Part shown: positions 17,844 through 26,612 of the stretch, piece by piece | Layout: each line of letters begins with the position of its first letter | How positions within the stretch are numbered: position 1 is the first letter of the stretch | From: Natrialba hulunbeirensis JCM 10989 | GTDB lineage: Archaea > Halobacteriota > Halobacteria > Halobacteriales > Natrialbaceae | Direction: 5' to 3' | Assembly (NCBI RefSeq): GCF_000337575.1 | Contig: NZ_AOIM01000002.1 | Span: 33,468 to 97,467, forward strand | DNA length: 64,000 nt | Position numbers and translations under genes: made by a program | The notes under the pieces: generated by a model | The model's database searches: none | Seen by the model: only the letters and a program-made list of their open reading frames with translations | What the model was told of the DNA's origin: nothing

Positions 17844-18707
17844 CTACTCCCACCACGCGTTACGCTCAGGGAAGATGACCTCCGACCACCGAGTAAGCGC
17901 GATTGAACACCGACCGTTGTACCAGTTCTTCTTGACTGCGCGCATCCGTACCCGCTCACCCTCTCGAACGATGTTAGGCCGCGACCGCTTCCAAGAGGTC
18001 CACTTCGTCCTTCCACTGTCGTCTTCGATAAGGCCAACTTGTTCAATCTTGGGTGAACTAGGCTCCCACAGTTCGATCACACGCCCTTCAACGCTGACCT
18101 CGCCGCGATTGATCTCCTCGAGTTTCCCAATCGGTACGACCGTCCCTGCCTCGTGGAGTAGTTCCTCTTTCGTCTCCATCACGGCCTCGAACAACGCTGT
18201 ACCCGCAAGGATGCGGCTAGCGATTCGCTTCGCGATAACCGCTCGACTGTAGCCACCTTGGACGTTGTCGGCCAACCGCTGTGCCTGCTGATTGACCTCT
18301 GCCAACTGATTGCGATCGAGTTGTTCTCGGGGATCGGTTCGGGATTCCGACCGGCGCTGTTCACGGCGCATCGCTTCGACTTCCTGCCGGGTTCGTCGTG
18401 CCCGTCCATTCTGTTGACCGAACTCGGCCTGGGCACTGATACGCTCGAGTTCTTCCTCTCTGGCACGAATGCGCTCTTCCTGAGCCAGGGTCACGCCGTA
18501 GATCCGTTCATCATTCGTGTCGACGATCCCGTCAGGGTGGTTCGCATCCACCTTCGCCTGAATCTCCATCTCGACCGTCGCCCGGAACTCCGGGGTTTCG
18601 TCGACAATGTATTCTGCATCGGGATCGCGCTCCACTCGAGTGCCTGCCTGTTCGTATGCCTGTTCATCGACCGAAACGACCTTACTAGCTGAATTCTTAG
18701 TAGACAT
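17844..18707 (-). CDS. OB-fold single-stranded DNA-binding-like protein
   Basis: A 287-residue protein with a charged helical N-terminal half (EERIRAREEELERISAQAEF and many R/E residues) and a C-terminal OB-fold (EVSVEGRVIELWEPSSPKIE, then VGLIEDDSGRTKWTSWKRSR, then VREGERVRMRAVKKNWYNGR). The OB part resembles RPA/SSB-like domains of haloarchaeal mobile elements. ATG 18707 is chosen over an upstream in-frame start. Likely role is binding single-stranded DNA during plasmid replication or transfer, by inference. The stretch 17585-17843 before its 3' end shows no gene. Confidence 0.7.
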   Translation of the reverse strand: MSTKNSASKVVSVDEQAYEQAGTRVERDPDAEYIVDETPEFRATVEMEIQAKVDANHPDGIVDTNDERIYGVTLAQEERIRAREEELERISAQAEFGQQNGRARRTRQEVEAMRREQRRSESRTDPREQLDRNQLAEVNQQAQRLADNVQGGYSRAVIAKRIASRILAGTALFEAVMETKEELLHEAGTVVPIGKLEEINRGEVSVEGRVIELWEPSSPKIEQVGLIEDDSGRTKWTSWKRSRPNIVREGERVRMRAVKKNWYNGRCSIALTRWSEVIFPERNAWWE

Positions 18708-18789
18708 CGTTGTTACACCGAAGGCGCTCACTCGGCGTCTTCTTCTGACACCACGACTCTCCAGCCGTGGCTCTCGACGTCGACCGACT

Positions 18790-19480
18790 CATCCAACATG
18801 TGCGCTCTCGCTCGCGCCTTCGCTCGCGTCCCTGTAGGGCGCGAGCGAGAGCGCCTCTGGAGAACATTCAACCAGCACCGCGCGTCGTTCTGCCGAGCGG
18901 AGTGAGGCAGAACTCGAGGCGCAAACGGAGTGAGCGACTCGGCGACCCGCCCGGAGCGAGCGGCCAGCACACAAGCCGGTTTTGTGTCCGTCGAGCGAGC
19001 ATCGGAGCGAGTGAGACGCAACCGAAAGCGCGCTTGGTGCTGGCGTCGAAACCAGATGCCCGGCAGGAACCGCACCGACTGGAGCGGAAGCCCGCCCGGA
19101 ATGGTCGGTCGCGAGCGAAGCGAGGCGCGACCATTGGGGAGCGCCTCGAGGCGAACGGTGAACGGAGTGAACCGTGAGCAAGCGGAGGGCGGCAGCGACG
19201 AGCGGGGCGAGCCGTAAACGTAGAACAGTCAACCGGTTCAGACAGCCCCAATCAAACCACGTGGGTGAGATTAAAAGGGGCTGACGCGCTTGGGGAACCC
19301 CGACGACATCCTCGCGAACGAAGTGATTGAGGGGTCAGCGAGACGCACAGCGTCTCGCAGAGCAAGCACCGCAACTGTGTGAGGAGCGTGGTTCGGAAGA
19401 CGCGATGCGTCTTCCGTCATCACGAGAGAGCGACGCTCTCTGGAACGACAGCGAGTCGCAGGACTCGAGCACGTCAGGGA
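18790..19480. repeat. Array of short hairpins with variable stems and a conserved loop
   Basis: This GC-rich block is packed with perfect inverted repeats of unrelated sequence: a 15-bp pair (18802-18816 with 18840-18854), GTTCTGCC/GGCAGAAC (18887-18913), AATGGTCG/CGACCATT (19100-19135), the palindrome CGCCTCGAGGCG (19142-19153), ACGGT/ACCGT (19155-19175), GCGAGACGC/GCGTCTCGC (19338-19358), GGAAGACGC/GCGTCTTCC (19395-19415), AGAGAGCG/CGCTCTCT (19425-19441) and CGAGTC/GACTCG (19452-19467). Loops GAGCGGAGTGA, GAACGGAGTGA and AAACGGAGTGA recur. Open frames exist on both strands only because stop codons are rare in such GC-rich DNA. From 19481 to 19793 I see nothing else. Confidence 0.7.
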
Positions 19481-19793
19481 CTTTCAGTGGCTACGTGTTG
19501 GTTTTACCTTGTTAGTAGGTCGTAGCACGATCTCTTTATTCAGAATATCCTGGGAATGAATCGGGTGAGCGGTAACTATGTGTGTGTACTGACACTTGAC
19601 GTTCTACCAGCTACAATAGATGTTCTCGGTGTCGTGCAAGATACAGAGCGCGAGTCGATCGACGAGGAAATAAATCCGAGCAAAAGAGAACGACGGCGTG
19701 AGGCCGAGTACGATTGACGAATAATTGGCACGTGCGAACTGATAATAGACGTACTCCACGAAGAACAGGACTCATGAAAACTGGAGGGTGTCA

Positions 19794-20213
19794 CTACCGA
19801 CGCCCGTATCCTCCCCGACCGCCGCGTCGACTATTCGATAAAAAATGCTTGATGACTGGCATCCACCGCCAAAACTTCGATCCGACAACGATGAAGCCTG
19901 CACCGAGGAGTATGAAAACAAGTCCGGTCGTCGGATCAACGAACAGGAGACGGAGTCCACCGAGTTCGAAGATGAACCCAATGAATCCGAGCGGCCCCGC
20001 TGCTGCGACAACGAAAAGGAGACCGCCTATTGTGATGAGGGCGGGGTATGCTTGGATGAACGCTAAGAGGGCGTTTACCGACGTGTCGTCTGGAGTGGCT
20101 GGTGATTCGGACATCACTTCGCCAACGAGGGCGAGCGCACCGGCGATGATGGAGACGGCGAGGCCTTCGAAGTTACCAGCCACGCGTTGGTTGTAGTCTT
20201 GAGCGAGGGACAT
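19794..20213 (-). CDS. Small membrane protein with basic C-terminus
   Basis: A 139-residue protein with four hydrophobic segments (GLAVSIIAGALALVGEVM, ALITIGGLLFVVAAAGPLGF, FIFELGGLRLLFV, GLVFILLGAGFIVVG) and a glycine/arginine-rich tail (SNSRRGGRGGYGRR). No family recognised. The region 20214-20514 between it and the divergent MBL-fold gene holds both promoters but no gene. Confidence 0.6.
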   Translation of the reverse strand: MSLAQDYNQRVAGNFEGLAVSIIAGALALVGEVMSESPATPDDTSVNALLAFIQAYPALITIGGLLFVVAAAGPLGFIGFIFELGGLRLLFVDPTTGLVFILLGAGFIVVGSKFWRWMPVIKHFLSNSRRGGRGGYGRR

Positions 20214-20514
20214 TCCTGTTGTTCTACAACTTCTGACTTATTGAATTCCGGGGTGGGTAAAATTCGAGCTCGTTCGTGCTGTTGGAAGTGGGAGAACACA
20301 ATGTGGACTACTGATGAAATGATCGACTTATTCTCTATATTCAGCAGATCGTTTCTGACGCCTATCAAAGAGGTGGGTAGCTGCTCTGGCAACTGTACTT
20401 CCTGTACTGACCGCGAGTGTCACACTTCATTCTAAATGCAGATACCATACTACCAACTACGCCTAACATAAAAGCTGAAATTCACGTAGTGCTGAATTGA
20501 AATCGTCCTCCACA

Positions 20515-22164
20515 ATGCGTGTCTCCTACCAACATGCGAACGTTCACAGCGGTAACGAATCGACGCTCTTGCGCTTCACCACTGAGGATGGCACGCGTGC
20601 GTGTGTTCTCGTCGATGCTGGCGACGGTGTCGACGTCGAATCCATGCTCGGTGACGACGAGTATCTGAACGCGATTTTGCTCACTCACGCCCACATCGAT
20701 CACTACCGAACACTCGCGGGAAACGTTCACCACAGCGCTTCTATTCACACCTCACCTGCAACGGCGACAGTCCTCGAGCAGGCGTTACCTGAAGCCCAGA
20801 AGGACAACGACCTCGGCGATATCTCAGTTGCGCTCGACGCTCTCGAACCGATCGACGACTGGACATCGATCCTCCCCACACTCGAGGTTCGACCGATTGC
20901 AGTTGGACACACCCCTGGTGCTGCCGGATTCATACTCAGATTTCGTGACGAGAACTCGAGTGACGGCCCCCTCACTGGCGAACAGCATATCCTCGTCACC
21001 GGCGATTTCACAACTCGACCGTGTGCCGGGTTTCCGGGCCTCGAGACCACGTATCCGTTCGATATCGACTGTGTGTTGCTAAATGTCTCAAGCGACGATT
21101 CGTACACGGCCGCACTTAACGAGTCACTCGAGACAGTGCTCGAGCGTGCGTTCGCCGGTTCACAGGTCGTGATCGCAACGAGCTCGCTCACCGGCGTCCA
21201 CTACGCGACGCTCCTCGCCCACGTTGCAACAGCACTCGAGCGCGAGTTACCGATTACCATCGTCGGGCAGGCTGCCAAACTGTACAACGCACTCGAGTAC
21301 GACGAGCCATCAGTCACACCTGTTGAAGTGTTCGAACGACCTTCGGAGGTACTCGAGAACGGTGGTGTGACGATTACAGGCCCGGAGTCGGCGACGACTG
21401 GAAGTTCTCGGCGACTGCTCGAAACAATTGGCGACGATCCAGGAGCGCTGTTTCTCCAACTCGCGACAGGAAACGGTGACGGCATCCCGAATACTCAGTG
21501 TACGACGCAATCGGTTCGGCTATGCAATCATCCCACACTCGAGACGATCGACGACATCGTCCGCTCACTCGCTCCGACCGAGGTCGTGATCAAACACGCG
21601 AGAGGCGATACGCTCAACCGGTTTCAACGCCGCTACGATCGGTGTTTCACCTGGGGGACGAACGACCAGGACGTTCACCGACTCTACGAAGATGGACGCT
21701 GGAACGCCCCCGGGTGGATCGCGGACACGACTGCGAGACGGATTCGCAGACGCCACTGGGAGGCGGTACAGGAACAGTCTCTCGAGACTGATACCACGCT
21801 GGATAGCAACCGTGGCGAATCGATCAATCTCGAGGCTGAAGGCGTCAACCTCGACGTCCTCGAGGAAACGTTTGCACGGACTGCGGCAGATCCATATGCG
21901 TCGACGGACTCCGATGGTGTGACAGCTGACACTGAGACCCTTCCTACAGAAACCGAATCACCTGAAGAAGAGTCGCTTGAGGCGGAGCTCCTCGCTCGAC
22001 TCGATGCGATCGACGCGAAACTCGAGTGTTCCGAGGACACAGTCAGGGCTCGCGTGTTAAGTGGGGAAGAAGGCGATCACTTTCTGCACCTTCTGGATCC
22101 GACGGAACTCGAACCTGGGGAGATTATCGAAATAACGCTCAAGACAGATCCACACAGCGAGTAG
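20515..22164 (+). CDS. Metallo-beta-lactamase-fold hydrolase of haloarchaeal type
   Basis: A 549-residue protein starting MRVSYQHANVHSGNEST. The metal site LLTHAHIDHYRTLAG (HxHxDH) and later VTGDFTTRP match the MBL fold; a middle region of about 200 residues resembles beta-CASP-type RNA or DNA processing enzymes. The C-terminus holds an acidic linker and a small domain (LDAIDAKLECSEDTVRARVL, then LLDPTELEPGEIIEI). The same small domain recurs as a broken copy at 24.1 kb. Nuclease activity on RNA is a family-based guess. ATG 20515 is preferred to 20497. Confidence 0.75.
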   Translation: MRVSYQHANVHSGNESTLLRFTTEDGTRACVLVDAGDGVDVESMLGDDEYLNAILLTHAHIDHYRTLAGNVHHSASIHTSPATATVLEQALPEAQKDNDLGDISVALDALEPIDDWTSILPTLEVRPIAVGHTPGAAGFILRFRDENSSDGPLTGEQHILVTGDFTTRPCAGFPGLETTYPFDIDCVLLNVSSDDSYTAALNESLETVLERAFAGSQVVIATSSLTGVHYATLLAHVATALERELPITIVGQAAKLYNALEYDEPSVTPVEVFERPSEVLENGGVTITGPESATTGSSRRLLETIGDDPGALFLQLATGNGDGIPNTQCTTQSVRLCNHPTLETIDDIVRSLAPTEVVIKHARGDTLNRFQRRYDRCFTWGTNDQDVHRLYEDGRWNAPGWIADTTARRIRRRHWEAVQEQSLETDTTLDSNRGESINLEAEGVNLDVLEETFARTAADPYASTDSDGVTADTETLPTETESPEEESLEAELLARLDAIDAKLECSEDTVRARVLSGEEGDHFLHLLDPTELEPGEIIEITLKTDPHSE

Positions 22165-22206
22165 CCGAAAAGCGGATCATATCGGAGGGGTTTCCAATCG
22201 ACTGAC

Positions 22207-22644
22207 CTAGACACCATCCTCACGAAATCGGACTAAATCGACATCGATCGGAAGTGCCTCAAAGTCGTCATCAGCACCGGCGATGAGTGTTGCATCCCTC
22301 TCGTGGGCGAGTGCAACGCCATGAGCATCCGCGAACGAAATGTGACCATCCGCCTTCACTTCCGCGGCAAGTCGCCAGTCAGCTCGTTCGATGTGAATTC
22401 CCCACCGCTCGAGCGCACGGAGATCGCGATCGGCAGTCCGAAGTGAGTCTGTCGTGGGTTTGTCGTCGACTCCTTCAAAGCGTGCAACCAGATAGAGTAC
22501 TTCACCAGCGTTGGTCTCTGCCAGCAGCCCTTCGACATCCCCGTCACGAACGTCTCGAAGATACTCTTCGACGACGCTCCGACCTGGCTCGTCGTAGAGA
22601 TATGCGATGATCGCTTCGGTGTCAAAGACGTACTGGTCGCTCAT
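22207..22644 (-). CDS. vapC: VapC-type PIN-domain toxin
   Basis: A 145-residue PIN protein: VFDTEAIIAYLYDEPG (D7), LLAETNAGEVLYLVAR (acidic E), then KADGHISFADAHGVALAHER and ATLIAGADDDFEAL with the further acidic residues of the PIN active site. VapC toxins cut specific RNAs. The start overlaps the stop of the upstream VapB by 4 bp, a standard coupled arrangement. All four acidic positions seem intact. Confidence 0.85.
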   Translation of the reverse strand: MSDQYVFDTEAIIAYLYDEPGRSVVEEYLRDVRDGDVEGLLAETNAGEVLYLVARFEGVDDKPTTDSLRTADRDLRALERWGIHIERADWRLAAEVKADGHISFADAHGVALAHERDATLIAGADDDFEALPIDVDLVRFREDGV

Positions 22645-22946
22645 TCATCCTCCGAGTCAGCCGGTCGGAGTCGGTCAGCACGGGCTTCTTCACGCTGCCG
22701 TTCCTCGTGTTTCAGTTCGCGAACCCGCTCGAGCACCTCGCCGCGGTTGCGGTCGGTGTCGGCGTGAATCCCACCTAACTCTTCGAGTGACGGGATTGGT
22801 TCGACGATGATCCGCTCGTCTTCCTCGTAAATGAACACCTCGCCAGGGGTGTCAATCCCGAACCTCTCTCGGAGCGTCTTCGGGATCGTTGCCTGTCCCT
22901 TCTGCGAGACGCGTACTACCTCTGGGTCTCGAGTACTACTCGACAT
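22641..22946 (-). CDS. vapB: VapB-type AbrB/SpoVT antitoxin
   Basis: A 101-residue protein with a swapped-hairpin AbrB DNA-binding domain (VVRVSQKGQATIPKTLRERF, then GIDTPGEVFIYEEDERIIVE) and a charged C-terminal helix that would wrap VapC. It precedes vapC and overlaps it by ATGA. It should bind its own promoter in the 70 bp before 22946 and the toxin; both roles follow from the family. Confidence 0.85.
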   Translation of the reverse strand: MSSSTRDPEVVRVSQKGQATIPKTLRERFGIDTPGEVFIYEEDERIIVEPIPSLEELGGIHADTDRNRGEVLERVRELKHEERQREEARADRLRPADSEDE

Positions 22947-23015
22947 GTTATGTTGTACTATGGCCTCAGGGTACTACTAACTGTCGGTGAAAACCTCCCG
23001 GCTCATCCAATGTCC

Positions 23016-23738
23016 TCACTCGGGAGAATCTGACTCTGCTGGGGCGCCATCTACCTCGTCAAGGGAAGAAAGATCCATCTGATCGTGGACATCCGGAAAC
23101 AGATGCTTGAAGAAGGGATCATGCGTCCGGCCAACAGTCAGCGCTGGCTCGAGTGCGTAGATAATCATCATCGCTTCGGTGTCGCGAACGTCAATATCGG
23201 TCGCGACCCTTCGTTGGGTCGTCTTTCCTGCAAAGTGAAGCCCTGCACCCCGTAACGCAGCGATGAGCTTCCCGGCACCATACCGATCCATGAAGTACTC
23301 GACGTCCTCGTCAACTTCCTGGAGCGCAAGTGCGTGCAGGACCGTCGGCGTGATGACGATGGGGACGTACTGCTCAACGATGATGATCGGATCGGCCGTC
23401 AATTGCTGCGGACGTGTCGAGTCATCTCGATCGACGAGACCGAGGTCGACCAGTTGGTCGACGTATTCGTAGGTCGTCGATTTCGATAGCTCGAGACCGT
23501 CCATAATCTCCGGCGGCGAAACAGGCCCCCAATAGCAGACGTAGACATACACACGAGCGAGTGCTGGCTGATTGAGGAGCTGAACAACTGTCTCGAGGCG
23601 AGGTGCGTTCTGGGCAAGCGCTGCCGGGTCGAGCGTCTCTTCGTCCATGATGTCTGTCGGTGGTGGGTCCAACGCGTCGATTCCACCATCGGGACGAATG
23701 CGATCCGTATTGGTCATACTCGTTTGTTCGAAGTCCAT
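23016..23738 (-). CDS. Winged-helix transcriptional regulator, haloarchaeal
   Basis: A 240-residue protein (from ATG 23738) with a wHTH: LLNQPALARVYVYVCYWGPV, SPPEIMDGLELSKSTTYEYV, DQLVDLGLVDRD, then a C-terminal domain (PTVLHALALQEVDEDVEYFM, AALRGAGLHFAGKTTQRRVA). This matches haloarchaeal HTH regulators found in many mobile elements. It is the second gene of a leftward pair: the stop of the preceding gene is at 23765. The target is unknown. Confidence 0.7.
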   Translation of the reverse strand: MDFEQTSMTNTDRIRPDGGIDALDPPPTDIMDEETLDPAALAQNAPRLETVVQLLNQPALARVYVYVCYWGPVSPPEIMDGLELSKSTTYEYVDQLVDLGLVDRDDSTRPQQLTADPIIIVEQYVPIVITPTVLHALALQEVDEDVEYFMDRYGAGKLIAALRGAGLHFAGKTTQRRVATDIDVRDTEAMMIIYALEPALTVGRTHDPFFKHLFPDVHDQMDLSSLDEVDGAPAESDSPE

Positions 23739-23764
23739 GTACTTCAGACTACCGCCGATTCTTC

Positions 23765-24049
23765 TCACGAGGTCAACTCGAGCTTCCTAACGGAGCTTTG
23801 GAGGCGGATGGCAAGCTGAAGCGCTTCCCGCATCTGGATATTGGACTCCCATTCGTCGATAGTTTCGAGGCCCTCACTTCGATCGCTGGACGACAGATCC
23901 TCACATCCAATACTCCGGCGAAGTTCTTCGAGTGACTCGATGTCGTACATTTGGGACGAGAAGTTGAGGAACGCCGTCGGCTTCCCAAGCTGTACGATTT
24001 CGAAGCGCTTCTGACTCACTGCTAACTGGTTGTGATCTCTGAGACCCAT
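23765..24049 (-). CDS. Small protein paired with wHTH regulator
   Basis: A 94-residue protein, MGLRDHNQLAVSQKRFEIVQ, then LGKPTAFLNFSSQMYDIESL, and a C-terminal helix (MREALQLAIRLQSSVRKLEL). No family named with confidence. It sits just upstream of the wHTH gene (27 bp from its ATG), so the pair is probably cotranscribed, and may be a partner or sensor for the regulator. Confidence 0.55.
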   Translation of the reverse strand: MGLRDHNQLAVSQKRFEIVQLGKPTAFLNFSSQMYDIESLEELRRSIGCEDLSSSDRSEGLETIDEWESNIQMREALQLAIRLQSSVRKLELTS

Positions 24050-24102
24050 GGTTCAGAGGGAGAATTCTATAACTCCCTCGCCCCTCAGGGAGCAAAAAAC
24101 AC

Positions 24103-24280
24103 CAGTTACCCCACACTCGAGACGATTGACGCGAAACTCGAGTGTTCCGAGGAGACAATTAGCGCTCGTGTGCTGAGTGGCGGAGAGGATGAGCAGTTTC
24201 TCCAACTGCTGGATCCGACAGAACTCGAAGCAGGGGAGGTCATTGAATTATCGATTAAACCAGATTCGCGCAAGGAATGA
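24103..24280 (+). pseudogene. Orphan copy of the MBL-protein C-terminal domain
   Basis: The frame TLETIDAKLECSEETISARV followed by LLDPTELEAGEVIELSIKPD is clearly homologous to the last 55 residues of the MBL-fold protein at 20.5-22.2 kb, with recognisable nucleotide similarity. The catalytic part is absent and the upstream frame (from 24032) is unrelated. It is either a broken paralogue or a free-standing copy of this small domain. Confidence 0.6.
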
Positions 24281-24367
24281 CACCCCCATAACCGCATAGA
24301 AGAGCACTTCTGTGTTGAATATAAGGGAGAAATAAGAGTTCGTTCCAAACAGGGACCGCGATCTGAC

Positions 24368-24556
24368 CTACTCAGAAAACAGATCCTGTGCTCGCCGGTA
24401 AATCGGCGATTCAAGCCAGTCACGAGTTTCTGCCAGTGTTTCTACCCTGCTCTTTACCTCTCTTTCAGTGAGCCGGTTCCGTTTGACCAATGCTTTCAGC
24501 ATAGGCTGTCGCACCGGGTATGTTCGATTCCCCCGTACTCCCTCCCGGGGGGTCAA
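24368..24556 (-). CDS. Possible small basic protein downstream of STAND-like ATPase
   Basis: A 62-residue frame on the same strand as, and 30 bp after, the ATPase gene: NRLTEREVKSRVETLAETRD, then WLESPIYRRAQDLFSE. The helix-rich C-terminal part looks coding-like, while the first 20 residues do not. It could be a small partner or the end of a decayed gene. Confidence 0.3.
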   Translation of the reverse strand: MTPREGVRGNRTYPVRQPMLKALVKRNRLTEREVKSRVETLAETRDWLESPIYRRAQDLFSE

Positions 24557-24586
24557 AAAACTATTCCCAGCTGTTACCCTCTGGCG

Positions 24587-26002
24587 TTACTGGTCTGCTT
24601 TACTCTCAAGAACAGCAACGATATCGGATAGATCGAAGAGACGAAGATCATCACGCTCGTCTGCAGCTTCCTCAACCGAGCGTTTGAACCCAGAGCGGCT
24701 GAATAGGGCGAGTTCATACGTCGGCTCACCGCCTGTGGTGGGCGTCCAGTCGATGTGCTCCACGTCGTCTTCGAGGTCAGCGAGTACATCGTAACCGAGG
24801 GGAGTGCTGGTGAATTTCGCTTCGCCAGCGATCAGCGTTGACTCGTCAGTTGGTGCGACGACATCGACCTCTCGGCCCTTGTACCACCACTGGCTTGGCA
24901 CCTGTGTGAGCTGGTAGTCTGCATAGAGCGCCGGCACCGCCTGGTGACAGAGTGATTCGAACGTTTCACTGACGAAGTCGGGCAATTCCGGTTCGATGAG
25001 ATCCGCGTAGGCGTTCTCGCCGTAGAGTTCGTACTGTCCCCCGCGGCCATAGAGATAGCGAAAGTAAAACCGGAACACTGGATCCCGGATCTGGTATCGA
25101 GTCCGCTTGCTGCGTGCCGGGTCGGCGAGTGCTGGATGGTGTTTCTCGATGATCTGGAGGGTTTCCAGCCGGTCGAAGTAGTACGACGTGTTGGTGCTCT
25201 CGATGCCGGCTCCCTGGGCGATCTCGTTTCGACTGCGGTTCCCGCTGGCCATCGATTCCAGTACGGAGAAATACGTGTTCACCTCGTTGAGCTCCATCTG
25301 GAGGACGGTTTCGGGCTCGTCGTGGAGTGGGCCATCCGGGTCACACAACAGCCGCGTGATGTTCTCTCCGAGGCTCTGTGATGGATCGAGAGGGCTGAGA
25401 TATCGGGGTGTGCCGCCGAAGACGCCATAGACGAACACTCGTTCTTCGGGATCGTACGTCGGCACGAACTCTTGGATGGAACGAAACGGCAGCTGGGTGA
25501 GTTCGAGGCGGCCATTCGGTGTCTGGGATACCCGGCCGTAGAGTGGCGCACCGCCATCGAGGACGTGGGTATGAATCATGCCGATTGCAGAGCCTGTGAG
25601 TACGAGCGTCGCCTGACTCTCGTCGACAGCAGTATCCCACAGGTGTTGAATGACCGACGGAAGCCCCTCGTTCGATTCAATGAGGTACGGGAATTCGTCG
25701 ATGACGATGATGGCGTCTCTGTCGGTGAGGTACGTTAAGAGCGGTTCCCATTCCTCTTTGACGGCTGTGATGTCTGGATAGGTCGTCGCTGCTGCCTCGA
25801 CGAATCGCCTGAGCTGTGTCGTCGCTGTTCCTTGGACTGCCTGATAGTATACGGCATCGTCGCGGTCGGCAATCGATTGGCGGACGAGTTCGCTCTTGCC
25901 GATCTGGCGGCGCCCATAGATAATTGCGAGTTCTGCAGCGTCACTCTCATAGAGGGCCTGCAACCGATCGAGTTCATCGATACGATTGACGAACTGGTCC
26001 AT
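24587..26002 (-). CDS. Archaeal STAND-like ATPase with C-terminal DUF234/nuclease-like domain
   Basis: A 471-residue archaeal ATPase of the MNS/DUF234 type. Start FVNRIDELDRLQALYES, Walker A YGRRQIGKSELV (about 29-40), Walker B AIIVIDEFPYLI, sensor TLVLTGSAIGMI, then winged helix (RSRNEIAQGAGIESTNTSYY). The C-terminal domain has EVDVVAPTDESTLIAGEAKF, a PD-(D/E)xK-like E-D...E-A-K pattern typical of DUF234. Such proteins are abundant in archaea and may act as NTP-dependent switches in defence or signalling; their function is mostly unknown. Two tandem palindromes cover its promoter, suggesting autoregulation. Confidence 0.82.
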   Translation of the reverse strand: MDQFVNRIDELDRLQALYESDAAELAIIYGRRQIGKSELVRQSIADRDDAVYYQAVQGTATTQLRRFVEAAATTYPDITAVKEEWEPLLTYLTDRDAIIVIDEFPYLIESNEGLPSVIQHLWDTAVDESQATLVLTGSAIGMIHTHVLDGGAPLYGRVSQTPNGRLELTQLPFRSIQEFVPTYDPEERVFVYGVFGGTPRYLSPLDPSQSLGENITRLLCDPDGPLHDEPETVLQMELNEVNTYFSVLESMASGNRSRNEIAQGAGIESTNTSYYFDRLETLQIIEKHHPALADPARSKRTRYQIRDPVFRFYFRYLYGRGGQYELYGENAYADLIEPELPDFVSETFESLCHQAVPALYADYQLTQVPSQWWYKGREVDVVAPTDESTLIAGEAKFTSTPLGYDVLADLEDDVEHIDWTPTTGGEPTYELALFSRSGFKRSVEEAADERDDLRLFDLSDIVAVLESKADQ

Positions 26003-26052
26003 ACTCCCAGTCGTGGTGGGAGATACATACGCGTTCCGAATTTAGGAGCAAG

Positions 26053-26078
26053 ACTATAATAGTCTGAACTATAATAGT
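26053..26078. promoter_or_regulatory. Tandem palindromes ACTATAATAGT before the ATPase gene
   Basis: ACTATAATAGT occurs at 26053-26063 and again at 26068-26078, each an odd palindrome (ACTAT-A-ATAGT), 15 bp apart. They lie 51-76 bp upstream of the leftward ATPase start and read as TATA-like sequence on that strand. A regulator bound here would block or bend the promoter. Confidence 0.6.
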
Positions 26079-26089
26079 TTAAGCTCTAA

Positions 26090-26250
26090 TTTAGCGGGCC
26101 AACGATTCGAGCTACCACCCACTAAGGCTCCGGCAGACGTTTCCGAATGTCCCGTCAGTCCCCTTGTGAGCGGGTTTCGTTGGCCTGCTGTTCAAGCCGA
26201 CGGAGGATCTAAACGCATCCCCGGTTTGCATTCTACTGACATCCTCCGAC
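26090..26250. mobile_element. Possible IS200/IS605 (tnpB-type) end remnant
   Basis: The stretch can fold: GGCCAACGA (26097-26105) pairs with TCGTTGGCC (26177-26185), and CGGAGGAT (about 26200-26207) pairs with ATCCTCCG (about 26241-26248). The string CTGACATCCTCC resembles sequence I associate with ends of haloarchaeal IS200/IS605 elements. No tnpA or tnpB gene is adjacent, so it would be an orphan end. Confidence 0.25.
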
Positions 26251-26273
26251 CAACCAACCAACCTAAACAGGGA

Positions 26274-26597
26274 CTAGTTCTCCGGATCAACTGGGCCTTT
26301 GTATTTTGAGCGTATCTTTTCTCCATCCCGCCACTGCCAGTAGTAGTAGCGGTTGTCGTTAATCTCCTTCACTGTGATTGTCGCCTTCGAGGGGACGCCA
26401 TCTGGACGGTCCTCTGATCGCTCTTCAATCTGGTTGTTCTCTTCGTTTTCCGCTAGTCGTGCTTCTCGCTCATGGTATTCCGCGAGCTCCTCGGTATACC
26501 TGGCGACGTGCCGAAGGAGTTCAGGCGAGTAGTCGTTGAGTGTATCGACGACATCGGCGGGAAGTTCCTGTGGAGGTGACGGTGGCTCGTAGGACAT
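26274..26597 (-). CDS. DUF6788-like small protein
   Basis: A 107-residue protein: helical N-terminal half (DVVDTLNDYSPELLRHVARY, charged helix) and C-terminal beta part ATITVKEINDNRYYYWQWRD, then GEKIRSKYKGPVDPEN. The 'YYYWQWR-G-K-KYKGP' end is typical of DUF6788 proteins encoded on haloarchaeal plasmids and viruses. ATG 26597 is chosen; a TTG lies 9 bp upstream. The inverted repeat at 26613-26653 covers its promoter. Confidence 0.65.
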   Translation of the reverse strand: MSYEPPSPPQELPADVVDTLNDYSPELLRHVARYTEELAEYHEREARLAENEENNQIEERSEDRPDGVPSKATITVKEINDNRYYYWQWRDGEKIRSKYKGPVDPEN

Positions 26598-26612
26598 GTA
26601 ACTCAATCCACG

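Noticed and set aside
18767..19251. Overlapping open frames on both strands in the GC-rich block
   Set aside because: All have arginine- or serine-rich composition unlike neighbouring haloarchaeal proteins, and the DNA is better explained by hairpins.
26220..26265. CCAACCAACCAACC run as a third copy of the TTAACCAACA operator
   Set aside because: It lacks TTAA and an opposing half-site.
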